In this document: positions 25,527 through 33,042 of the stretch, piece after piece
Layout: each line of letters begins with the position of its first letter
Position numbering within the stretch: position 1 is the stretch's first letter
Source of the DNA: Pyrinomonadaceae bacterium
GTDB lineage: Bacteria; Acidobacteriota; Blastocatellia; Pyrinomonadales; Pyrinomonadaceae
Length of the DNA: 64,000 nt
Direction: 5' to 3'
Assembly: GCA_021228405.1 (NCBI GenBank)
Contig: JAJQRF010000004.1
Span: 372,001 to 436,000 of the forward strand
Translations under genes and position numbers: made by a program
Notes under the pieces: generated by a model
Databases searched by the model: none
What the model was told of the DNA's origin: nothing
Seen by the model: the letters and a program-made list of their open reading frames with translations, nothing else

Positions 25527-27518
25527 ATGAATAAATCAAACAATTTTTCGATCTTAAAGGGTGTCTTTTTTGCACTCTTTTTTTGTTTTTTCATATCAAA
25601 TCCGGCGGTTTTCGCGCAGATCAAACTGGCGCGGATTTTTTCCGATCACGTCGTTTTACAACGTCAGAAACCGATTGCCGTTTGGGGTTGGGCAAAGGCG
25701 AATGAAACGATCAACATTTCGCTGTCAAATCAAACCAAAACTGCGAAAGCCGACGGAACCGGAAAATTTACGGCTAAATTTGCGCCGATGGAAGCGGGCG
25801 GACCTTTTGAATTGAAAGTTTCCGCCACGTCGGGAAATTTGACGGTGAAGGACGTTCTGATCGGCGAAGTCTGGCTTTGTTCGGGGCAGTCGAATATGGA
25901 ATGGACGGTCAAACAGGCGGACAATTTCGCGGAAGAAAAAAGGAATGCTGATTTTCCGCAGATTCGGCATTTTTTTGTCGAACACAACGTCGAGATCGAA
26001 CCGCAAACTGATTTGAGATCGGGCGAATGGAAAGCGAGTTCGGCGGAAACGGTCGGCGATTTTACGGCGGTCGGTTTCTTTTTTGCACGCGAGATTTATC
26101 AAAAATTGAAGATTCCCGTCGGTCTGGTTCATTCTTCGTGGGGCGGTTCGCAGGTCGAAGGCTGGATTTCAAAAGAAGGAATGCTTTCATCGGACGAACT
26201 CAGGGATTACGGTCAAAATCTGCCGAAAAACTGGGCGGAAGCCGATGCAAGACTCGAAAAAAGCGTCAAGCAAATCACGCTCGGCGATGCTAATTTGAAC
26301 CCGACCTTAGCGGGCGAAAGGAAATACTTACAGGCAAATTACGATTTTTCAAAATGGCACACGGGAAGCCCGATGTGGCAATGGGACTGGCAAGGAATCT
26401 GGGCTTGGCGCGGCAACGGTTTTATGGCGCGAAAGGTCGAAATTCCCGATAATTTTATCACGCAGGAAACGATTCTCGGGCTTGCCGAAAGTTACAGCTA
26501 CAACGAAATTTACATCAACGGAAAAATGGTTTTCGCTGGTATTTTGAAGGGAAAACGAGAAGTTGTTTTGCCGAAAAACACCTGGAAAGCGGGCGAAAAT
26601 TCGCTCGTCATCAAAATGAACCAAACCATCGAGCCGGAATGGTTCGGACTCGGATTGATGGGTTCGGCTGACGATGTTTTTGTCGCGTCAAAATCCGGGA
26701 AAATTCCGCTTGCGAAAGACAAATGGCATCTGATGCCTTCGTTTGCCGAACCGCACACTTACAATCATTCGAGCAACAATGTCGGCACGACGATCTACAA
26801 CGGAATGATCGCGCCCGTAATTCCCTTTTCGATGCGCGGCGTGCTTTGGTATCAGGGCGAAACGAACGCCGGACGTTCGTATCAATACCGCAAGACATTT
26901 CCGCTGATGATCGAAGACTGGCGCAGGAAATGGAACGACGATTTTTATTTTTATTTCGTGCAATTATCGAGTTACGGCGAGAATCAAAGCAGTAACGAAG
27001 GAAGCGGATGGGCGGAATTGCGCGAGGCGCAGACGATGACGTTGGGATTGCCGAAAACCGGAATGGCGGTGACGACTGACATCGGAAATCCGAACGACGT
27101 TCATCCAACGAATAAGCAAGATGTCGGCAAACGGCTTGCCGCAACCGCATTGAAACTGACGTATAACCAAAACATTCCATACAGCAGTCCGATGTATGAT
27201 GCGGTCAGATTCGAGAACGGAAAAGCCGTCGTTTCATTCAAATTTGCTTACAACGGTTTAACCACGAAAGATAAATTCGGCTACGTAAGAGGTTTTGAAA
27301 TTGCGGGTGCAGACAAGAAATTTTACTATGCAAAGGCTGAGATTTCAGGCGATAAAGTGATCGTTTTCAATGAAAACGTCAAAAATCCCGTCGCCGTTCG
27401 TTATGCTTGGTCGGATGCACCGATCGATGCAAATCTTTTCAATTCGGCAGGTTTTCCCGCTTCACCCTTCCGTACGGACGATTGGCAGGGCGTGACTTTC
27501 GGAAATAAATTCAAATAA
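25527..27518 (+). CDS. Secreted sialate O-acetylesterase (SASA family)
   Basis: 663 residues with a signal peptide ending near 'AVFAQ'. It has the SGNH-type esterase blocks: 'GEVWLCSGQSNMEWTV' (Ser in GQSNM, about 118-122), 'GVLWYQGETNAG' and 'DIGNPNDVHPTNKQDVGKRLA' with the catalytic Asp/His. Between blocks lies a galactose-binding-like beta domain ('TQETILGLAESYSYNEIYING', in pieces), as in bacterial family members. The enzyme removes O-acetyl groups from sialic acid or plant/microbial glycans in the periplasm or outside. A terminator follows. Confidence 0.92.
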   Translation: MNKSNNFSILKGVFFALFFCFFISNPAVFAQIKLARIFSDHVVLQRQKPIAVWGWAKANETINISLSNQTKTAKADGTGKFTAKFAPMEAGGPFELKVSATSGNLTVKDVLIGEVWLCSGQSNMEWTVKQADNFAEEKRNADFPQIRHFFVEHNVEIEPQTDLRSGEWKASSAETVGDFTAVGFFFAREIYQKLKIPVGLVHSSWGGSQVEGWISKEGMLSSDELRDYGQNLPKNWAEADARLEKSVKQITLGDANLNPTLAGERKYLQANYDFSKWHTGSPMWQWDWQGIWAWRGNGFMARKVEIPDNFITQETILGLAESYSYNEIYINGKMVFAGILKGKREVVLPKNTWKAGENSLVIKMNQTIEPEWFGLGLMGSADDVFVASKSGKIPLAKDKWHLMPSFAEPHTYNHSSNNVGTTIYNGMIAPVIPFSMRGVLWYQGETNAGRSYQYRKTFPLMIEDWRRKWNDDFYFYFVQLSSYGENQSSNEGSGWAELREAQTMTLGLPKTGMAVTTDIGNPNDVHPTNKQDVGKRLAATALKLTYNQNIPYSSPMYDAVRFENGKAVVSFKFAYNGLTTKDKFGYVRGFEIAGADKKFYYAKAEISGDKVIVFNENVKNPVAVRYAWSDAPIDANLFNSAGFPASPFRTDDWQGVTFGNKFK

Positions 27519-27525
27519 ACAAAAT

Positions 27526-27569
27526 GATTGTGAGAGATGCAATTATTCTCACAATCGACGGGATTTTTT
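27526..27569 (+). terminator. Rho-independent terminator after the esterase gene
   Basis: GATTGTGAGA (27526-27535) and TCTCACAATC (27547-27556) form a perfect 10-bp stem with an 11-nt loop, followed by GACGGG and a run of seven T. Confidence 0.85.
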
Positions 27570-27594
27570 TCCAAAACGGATTTATAATTTTGAT

Positions 27595-28449
27595 ATGTTG
27601 AAGCCGACTATTATTGCAATTCCGTTTTTCGCGCTTTTGATTGCGATCGAAACGTATTTTGCGGTTCGGAAAGAGGAAAATTACGACCGTAAAGACGTTT
27701 GGACAAATATTATTCTCGGTTTCGGCAGTGTCGCGTGGGGCATCCTGTTCGGGCTTTTCACGGGATTTTTTTATAATTCGCTTTACGAGCTTGCGCCGTA
27801 TAAAATGCCTTTGGATACCTGGTGGGCGTGGACGATTCTGCTTTTTGCGGACGATTTTGCTTATTACTGGTTTCATCGAATCAGCCACGAAGTGCGGTTT
27901 TTCTGGAATTTTCACGTCGTTCATCACTCATCGAATCAATACAATCTCTCGGTCGCCGTTCGTCAGAGCTGGTTTTCGGGCATTGCCCACTGGGTCTTTT
28001 ATCTGCCGATCGCGCTGTTGGGTTTTCCGCTCTGGGCTTTTACGGCGATGCACGGCTTTAATCTGATCTATCAATTCTGGATTCACACCAAAGTTATCAA
28101 AAAAATGCCCGCTTGGTTCGAGTATATTTTCAATACGCCGTCGCATCATCGCGTTCATCACGGGGTCAACAATCCGTATCTGGATAAAAATTACGGCGGG
28201 ATTTTTATCTTTTTCGACCGCATTTTCGGTTCGTTCGTCGAAGAAAGCGAAGAAGTCCGTTACGGGATCATCAAACCGATTGAAGGCTACAACTGGTTTT
28301 GGATAAACTCGCACGCGTGGGCTGAAATGTTCGAGGCGATGAAAACGAAAAAGACCCTGACGGGAAAATTGCGCTGTATTTTCGGCGCGCCCGGAATGGA
28401 ATTTGAAGAAAAAATCTTATTAAACCCGAATATCAACAAACAAATCTGA
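27595..28449 (+). CDS. Sterol desaturase/fatty acid hydroxylase-family protein
   Basis: 284-residue integral membrane di-iron protein. Three His clusters of the superfamily are visible: 'HRISHE', 'HVVHHSSNQYN' and 'HRVHHGVNNPYLDKNYGG', between four to five hydrophobic helices. Family members hydroxylate or desaturate lipids such as fatty acids, sterols, carotenoids or alkylglycerols; the substrate here is unknown. The next gene starts 3 bp after its stop, suggesting one transcript. Confidence 0.9.
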   Translation: MLKPTIIAIPFFALLIAIETYFAVRKEENYDRKDVWTNIILGFGSVAWGILFGLFTGFFYNSLYELAPYKMPLDTWWAWTILLFADDFAYYWFHRISHEVRFFWNFHVVHHSSNQYNLSVAVRQSWFSGIAHWVFYLPIALLGFPLWAFTAMHGFNLIYQFWIHTKVIKKMPAWFEYIFNTPSHHRVHHGVNNPYLDKNYGGIFIFFDRIFGSFVEESEEVRYGIIKPIEGYNWFWINSHAWAEMFEAMKTKKTLTGKLRCIFGAPGMEFEEKILLNPNINKQI

Positions 28450-28452
28450 TCT

Positions 28453-29181
28453 ATGAAAATTAAATTACTGCTGTTCTCAGCTCTCTTACTCGCTTTTGCG
28501 ACTTCCGTTTTTGCTCAAAGCGTCGTGATTACGTCGAAAAAAACGACTTACACGCGCAAGAAACCGATTATGGATTTCAAAAGGACATTCACCGTCAATC
28601 GTCCGCTCGTGAAAGCCTCAACACCTGCACTTTCAAAGAAAATACAAACCGCTATCAGTCCCGAAAAAGTTCTGATGTTCAATTTGCAGGAAGAACTTAC
28701 CGAAGTTCAATGGCTCGAAGAAACCGATTACGAAGTGCTGTATAACAAAAACGGCATCTTGAGCGTTTCGTTTTCAATGACCGGAACGGGCGCGTATCCG
28801 ACGACGACTTACAAAAACGTGGTCGTCAACACAAAAACAGGTGCGGCGGTCAAAGCCGCCGATGTTTTTACGAATCTGAAGGGCTTGGCGGCGTTCGTCA
28901 AAAAGCAACAGGCGGAAGAAGTCAAAGCCTCGATCGAAGAAATCAAAAAGGAAAAGGATTTTAACGAACCGAATCCCGAATCGTTGTTTGAGAGCACGGA
29001 TTTTGAAGTAATCAATCTGGAAGGCTTTTCGGTCAATAACGACGGCGTGATCTTTAACTACGAATACGGCTTTCCGCACGTCATCGAAGCACTCGAACCG
29101 AGCGGAAGTTATCAGTTCGGTTGGAAACAACTGAAACCGTTTATTAAACCGACGGGCTTGTTCGGTCAATTCGTTAAATAG
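28453..29181 (+). CDS. Secreted DUF3298/RsiV-like protein
   Basis: 242 residues with a signal peptide ending near 'SVFAQS'. The mature part has the feel of DUF3298: 'YNKNGILSVSFSMTGTGAYP', 'YKNVVVNTKTGAAVKAADVF', a helical lid (about 150-175) and 'FNYEYGFPHVIEALEPSGSYQFGW'. Such domains occur in RsiV-type anti-sigma factors and lysozyme-binding proteins, but there is no N-terminal anti-sigma helix or membrane anchor here. Probably periplasmic; function unknown. Confidence 0.65.
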   Translation: MKIKLLLFSALLLAFATSVFAQSVVITSKKTTYTRKKPIMDFKRTFTVNRPLVKASTPALSKKIQTAISPEKVLMFNLQEELTEVQWLEETDYEVLYNKNGILSVSFSMTGTGAYPTTTYKNVVVNTKTGAAVKAADVFTNLKGLAAFVKKQQAEEVKASIEEIKKEKDFNEPNPESLFESTDFEVINLEGFSVNNDGVIFNYEYGFPHVIEALEPSGSYQFGWKQLKPFIKPTGLFGQFVK

Positions 29182-29245
29182 TAAAATAGTGGCGAGAAAG
29201 GAGTAAGGGAGCTTTATTTACTTCAGATTCGCTACTAAAAAAATT

Positions 29246-29650
29246 ATGAATGATAGAAAAATCAGAGTTTTAGTTGCAAAACCCGGCTTGGACGGTCACG
29301 ACCGCGGTGCAAAGGTTATCGCCCGCGCGCTTCGTGATGCGGGAATGGAAGTTATCTACACGGGTTTACGTCAAACGCCGGAAATGATCGCTTCGGCGGC
29401 TTTGCAGGAAGACGTTGACGCGGTCGGAATCTCGATTCTTTCGGGCGCACACAACACGCTTTGCCCGCGCATCGTCGATCTGCTTCGTGAAAACGGAATG
29501 GACGACACGCTGGTGCTGGTCGGCGGAATCGTGCCGCAGGAAGACATTCCAGTTTTGAAGCAGAAAGGCGTTTCGGAAGTTTTTCTGCCCGGGACTTCGA
29601 CCGAAGACATCGTTAAATTCATTAATGCCAACGTGCGCTCGCAATATTAA
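29246..29650 (+). CDS. Methylmalonyl-CoA mutase cobalamin-binding chain
   Basis: 134 residues that form one B12-binding Rossmann-like domain: '[19 protein letters not shown]' holds the DxHxxG motif whose His ligates cobalt, '[16 protein letters not shown]' holds the SxL motif, and '[15 protein letters not shown]' plus '[14 protein letters not shown]' complete the fold (mutase C-terminal domain, TIGR00640 style). It should pair with the catalytic chain at 22252-23925 to give the working enzyme. It is unusual that seven unrelated genes separate the two. Confidence 0.95.
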   Translation: MNDRKIRVLVAKPGLDGHDRGAKVIARALRDAGMEVIYTGLRQTPEMIASAALQEDVDAVGISILSGAHNTLCPRIVDLLRENGMDDTLVLVGGIVPQEDIPVLKQKGVSEVFLPGTSTEDIVKFINANVRSQY

Positions 29651-29774
29651 TTTCAAAATTATTTTTTGGAATAGGTCTTGCTAACTAATGAAATGTAGTA
29701 TTTAGATGTATCAAAACCTTACAATTTGGAAAGTTTTGATATAAAAATAAAAAAAGTAACTAGGAGCAATTTAT

Positions 29775-30074
29775 ATGAAAAAAGGAATTAGCGTTTTATT
29801 TGCAGTAGTAATGATGTTTTCGGTCGTCTTTTTCAGCGAAGCGATTTCTTCCGACAATCCGTTTTCCGTGAAGGCACAGCAAGTCACGGTCAAAAAGAAA
29901 AGAAAAGGAATTGCGCGCAAAACATACGCCGGCGGAAAATATGTCGTTCGCAAATCTTGGGACGGCACGAAATGGGTTTCCAAAAAAGTCTGGCAAGGAA
30001 CGAAATGGACCGGCAAGAAAACCTACAAAACAGGACGCAAAGTCGTGAGCCGAACGAAGAAAATAGTTTATTAA
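29775..30074 (+). CDS. Small secreted basic protein with WxGTKW repeats
   Basis: 99 residues, ATG preceded by TAGGAG. Signal peptide covers about 1-35 ('VKAQQ' near the cut). The mature part is short and very basic, with an 11-residue repeat: 'SWDGTKWVSKK', 'VWQGTKWTGKK', then a decayed 'TYKTGRKVVSR'. The Trp/Lys pattern suggests binding to an anionic polymer such as peptidoglycan, LPS or DNA, which is inference. The motif 'WDGTKWVSKKVW' is shared exactly with the next gene. Terminator follows directly. Confidence 0.68.
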   Translation: MKKGISVLFAVVMMFSVVFFSEAISSDNPFSVKAQQVTVKKKRKGIARKTYAGGKYVVRKSWDGTKWVSKKVWQGTKWTGKKTYKTGRKVVSRTKKIVY

Positions 30075-30098
30075 TTTAAGACAGAAAATTTCCGGTTA

Positions 30099-30131
30099 AA
30101 AGAAGACACAATATTGTGTCTTCTTTTTTTT
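30099..30131 (+). terminator. Rho-independent terminator
   Basis: A perfect stem AAGAAGACACAAT / ATTGTGTCTTCTT (30099-30124) runs straight into a run of T. It ends the transcript of the small WxGTKW gene. Confidence 0.95.
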
Positions 30132-30205
30132 GGCACTGAAAGTGCATTTAATAATCATAGAATTGAAACAAATCGAATCAATTTCGGAATTAAGGGAGGT
30201 AAATT

Positions 30206-30712
30206 ATGCAATTCAAAAATTTAGGACGAATGTTATTCGTATTTTCAATAGTATTGTTTTCATACAGTCTGACAAATGCGCAGGTTGTCGATGCAGTTAA
30301 AAAAGCGGCTGACAAAACCAAAGATGTGACGGTTGATGCGGCTAAAAAAACTGCCGATGTAACAGTTGATGCGGCAAAGAAGACCGCCGATGTGACGACG
30401 AATGTTTATGATAAAGCCGATGACAAAGCGGCGGATGCGGCTGAAGCTACGCCGAGGGTTGTCGATAAAGCCGCCGATGTCACGGTCGATGCCGCGAAAG
30501 CGACAGGTTCGGGCGCAAAGAAGATCGGCGAATATTCGGTCGGCGTGACTGAAAATTTGGCGGCAAAATCTTATGAAGGCGGAAAATGGCTGACCACGAC
30601 CACCTGGGACGGAACGAAATGGGTTTCCAAAAAAGTCTGGTATGCCGCGAAAAAAGGTGCCGAAGGCACTAAGGATTTTGTGGTCGGCGACGACAATCAG
30701 GGAAAACCGTAA
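30206..30712 (+). CDS. Secreted LEA-like repeat protein with WDGTKW motif
   Basis: 168 residues with GGGAGG upstream of the ATG and a signal peptide ending near 'TNAQ'. Residues about 25-115 are built from an 11-residue amphipathic repeat rich in Ala, Asp and Lys ('DVTVDAAKKTA', at least three good copies in a row, then weaker ones), the form of LEA group 3 and apolipoprotein-like helices. The C-terminal part holds 'TTTWDGTKWVSKKVW', matching the preceding small gene. A desiccation or envelope-stress role is possible. The 33-bp DNA repeat that encodes the copies could expand or contract. Confidence 0.7.
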   Translation: MQFKNLGRMLFVFSIVLFSYSLTNAQVVDAVKKAADKTKDVTVDAAKKTADVTVDAAKKTADVTTNVYDKADDKAADAAEATPRVVDKAADVTVDAAKATGSGAKKIGEYSVGVTENLAAKSYEGGKWLTTTTWDGTKWVSKKVWYAAKKGAEGTKDFVVGDDNQGKP

Positions 30713-30740
30713 TCAAATAAAGTTTTTGATTTTATCAATC

Positions 30741-30796
30741 AAAGTGGTCGCCAATCTTTTTAATTTCGATTGTTGACCGCTTTTTCGTTTTGTTTT
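30741..30796 (+). terminator. Terminator after the LEA-like gene
   Basis: AAAGTGGTCGCCAATC (30741-30756) pairs with GATTGTTGACCGCTTT (30768-30783) with a few mismatches, followed by TTCGTTTTGTTTT. Confidence 0.7.
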
Positions 30797-30829
30797 CTAA
30801 TTTATTCTTTATAAACTAAGGTTATCTAT

Positions 30830-32197
30830 ATGAAAGAAAAAGTTAGAGTAGCAGGCGGACAAGGGTTTTGGGGCGATTTGCTGACGGCACCGGTCGAACA
30901 GGTGCGCGGCGGGCAGATCGATTATTTAATGCTCGATTATCTGGCGGAAGTGACGATGAGCATCGTGCAGAAACAACGTCAGCGCGACCCGAGCGCGGGA
31001 TATGCGCGCGATTTCGTTTCCTTGATGCGCGAGATTCTGCCCGATTGCGTCGAGAAAAATATCAAAGTTTTGTCGAACGCGGGCGGCGTAAACGTGAAAG
31101 GATGTGCGGAAGCGATCAAGGAAGTTGCGAAAGAACTCGGTTTGAGCGGAAAAGTTAAGATCGGCGTTATCACGGGCGACGACATTCTCGGACGGCTCGA
31201 CGAATTTGCGGAAAAAGGTTTTGAGATTACGAATATGGAAACGGGCGAACCGCTTTCGGCGATTCGTGACAAAGTCCAATCGGCAAACGTTTATCTCGGC
31301 GCACAGGCGTTGGTCGAAGCGTTAGACAAAGGCGCGCAGATCATTGTCGGCGGTCGCCTTACCGATACGGGTTTGACGCTTGCGCCTTTGATGCACGAAT
31401 TCGGCTGGTCGTTTGACGATTGGGACAAGGTTTCAGCCGGAACTATCGCGGGACATATCATCGAATGCGGCGGTCAATCTTCGGGCGGAAACTGTCAATA
31501 CGATTGGCAAAACATTCCCGATCTTGCCAACATCGGCTTTCCGATCATCGAAGCGTCGCCGAACGGCGAATTCGTCGTCACAAAACACGAAGGAACGGGC
31601 GGACGCGTCAATGTTCAATCGGTCAAAGAACAGCTTTTATACGAAATGGGCGACCCGAAATCCTACATTACGCCCGATGTCGTCGCCGATTTTACGACTA
31701 TCAATTTAGCCGATGACGGCGAAAACCGCGTCAGAGTTTTCGGCATCAAAGGCAATCCGAACACCGAATTTTACAAAGTTTCGATCGCATATTCGGCAGG
31801 TTGGAAAGCCGTCGGAACGCTCGTTTACGCATATCCCGACGCTTACGAAAAAGCCAAAGCCGCCGACCAGATTTTGCGCAAACGTTTGGAAAAATTGGGT
31901 TTGAGATTCGATGTGATCCTGACCGAATTCGTCGGTGTGAACGCGACGCACGGAAAGCTCGCAGGCGAACCGCCGCAGAATATTCCCGAAGTTCAGCTTC
32001 GTTTCGGCGTGCGAGGACAGTCGAAAGCCGATGTCGAAAGATTTACCAAGGAACTCGCGCCGCTGATCTTAACGGGTCCGCCCGCCGTCACGGGTTTCGC
32101 CGGCGGTCGCCCGAAGGTCGAAGAAATTATGGCTTACTTCCCTGCACTGATTCCGAAACATCTGATTGAAACAAATGTCGAGATCGTTGCGGCTTAG
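30830..32197 (+). CDS. AtuA/DUF1446-family protein, large domain
   Basis: 455 residues matching the DUF1446 core of AtuA (acyclic terpene utilisation): '[20 protein letters not shown]', '[15 protein letters not shown]', '[18 protein letters not shown]', '[18 protein letters not shown]', '[20 protein letters not shown]' and '[18 protein letters not shown]'. In the isoprenoid/citronellol pathway AtuA is associated with carboxylation of geranyl-CoA-type substrates; its exact reaction is unsettled. The C-terminal ferredoxin-like domain is not here but is a separate gene at 36727-37071 on the other strand. A long palindrome lies between this gene and the convergent enoyl-CoA hydratase gene. Confidence 0.9.
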   Translation: MKEKVRVAGGQGFWGDLLTAPVEQVRGGQIDYLMLDYLAEVTMSIVQKQRQRDPSAGYARDFVSLMREILPDCVEKNIKVLSNAGGVNVKGCAEAIKEVAKELGLSGKVKIGVITGDDILGRLDEFAEKGFEITNMETGEPLSAIRDKVQSANVYLGAQALVEALDKGAQIIVGGRLTDTGLTLAPLMHEFGWSFDDWDKVSAGTIAGHIIECGGQSSGGNCQYDWQNIPDLANIGFPIIEASPNGEFVVTKHEGTGGRVNVQSVKEQLLYEMGDPKSYITPDVVADFTTINLADDGENRVRVFGIKGNPNTEFYKVSIAYSAGWKAVGTLVYAYPDAYEKAKAADQILRKRLEKLGLRFDVILTEFVGVNATHGKLAGEPPQNIPEVQLRFGVRGQSKADVERFTKELAPLILTGPPAVTGFAGGRPKVEEIMAYFPALIPKHLIETNVEIVAA

Positions 32198-32204
32198 AAT
32201 CATT

Positions 32205-32282
32205 TGAAACAACGATTGACGCGGATGAGCACGAATTTAATAATATAAAAATTCGTGCTCATCCGCGTCAATTATTGTTTCA
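32205..32282. repeat. 34-bp-arm palindrome between convergent genes
   Basis: Arms 32205-32238 and 32249-32282 are reverse complements with two mismatches and a 10-nt loop (core GACGCGGATGAGCACGAATT). The right arm ends inside the TGA stop codon of the enoyl-CoA hydratase gene. The left part repeats the element at 8737-8753. It should form a very stable hairpin in either transcript. Confidence 0.93.
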
Positions 32283-33038
32283 GTCCTTATTCAAAAATCT
32301 TGCAATTCCCTTTTGGCAGTCTTCCGTCAAACGGGCGATCGTATTGACTTCCGCACCAGTTTCGAGGGCGGTTTGAAAATTCATTCCGTCCATTTGATAC
32401 AGCAGTTTTTTCGATAGAACGACCGCCGAGCGCGAAACTTTTTCATAAACGGAAATATAATCCTGCACGTCCGTTTCAAAAGTTTGGTCTTCAAAAATGC
32501 GATTTATCACCCCGAATTTTTCCGCTTCGTCCGCCGAAAAATCAAAACCTTGCGTGGCGAGTTCAAACGAACGCTTTTCCGAAAGATTTCTTCGCAAGAT
32601 CGCCATTACCATCGCGGGCACGAAACCTATTTTCACTTCGGGATAACCGAAACGCGCCGATTTTGCGGCTAAAACGATGTCGCACGCCGTCGCCAGCCCG
32701 CAACCGCCCGCCAGTGCGCGTCCGTGAACGGCGGCGATCACGGGAATTTTTATTTTGCGGATCAGCGCAAGCAATTCCATCAGATTTTCAGCGTCCCAAA
32801 GATTTTCCATCACGTCGCTTTCGGCAATTTTTTGAAGTGCAGACAAATCCGCGCCCGAGCAAAAATCCTTTCCCGCGCCTTTGATAACGATCGCGCGAAG
32901 ATTTTCGTCCGCGTCAGCATTTTTCAACGTGTTTTTTAATGAATCGATCAGCGCATCGTTCAAAGCGTTGCGCTTTTCAGGACGATTGAGCGTGATAGTT
33001 AAAATTGAATCCCGAATTTCGGTTAAAACTTCAGACAT
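32280..33038 (-). CDS. Enoyl-CoA hydratase/isomerase-family protein
   Basis: 252 residues, full length for the crotonase family. Visible motifs: 'NRPEKRNALNDALIDSL', 'AIVIKGAGKDFCSGADLSAL' (oxyanion hole), 'VIAAVHGRALAGGCGLATACD' and 'FGYPEVKIGFVPAMVMAIL', with Glu in the 'YPEVKIG' segment matching a catalytic position. It hydrates enoyl-CoA thioesters in fatty-acid or branched-chain breakdown. It is the last gene of a minus-strand operon and starts 4 bp after the M28 peptidase stop. The product may work with AtuA and the carboxyltransferase. Confidence 0.92.
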   Translation of the reverse strand: MSEVLTEIRDSILTITLNRPEKRNALNDALIDSLKNTLKNADADENLRAIVIKGAGKDFCSGADLSALQKIAESDVMENLWDAENLMELLALIRKIKIPVIAAVHGRALAGGCGLATACDIVLAAKSARFGYPEVKIGFVPAMVMAILRRNLSEKRSFELATQGFDFSADEAEKFGVINRIFEDQTFETDVQDYISVYEKVSRSAVVLSKKLLYQMDGMNFQTALETGAEVNTIARLTEDCQKGIARFLNKD

Positions 33039-33042
33039 TTGT

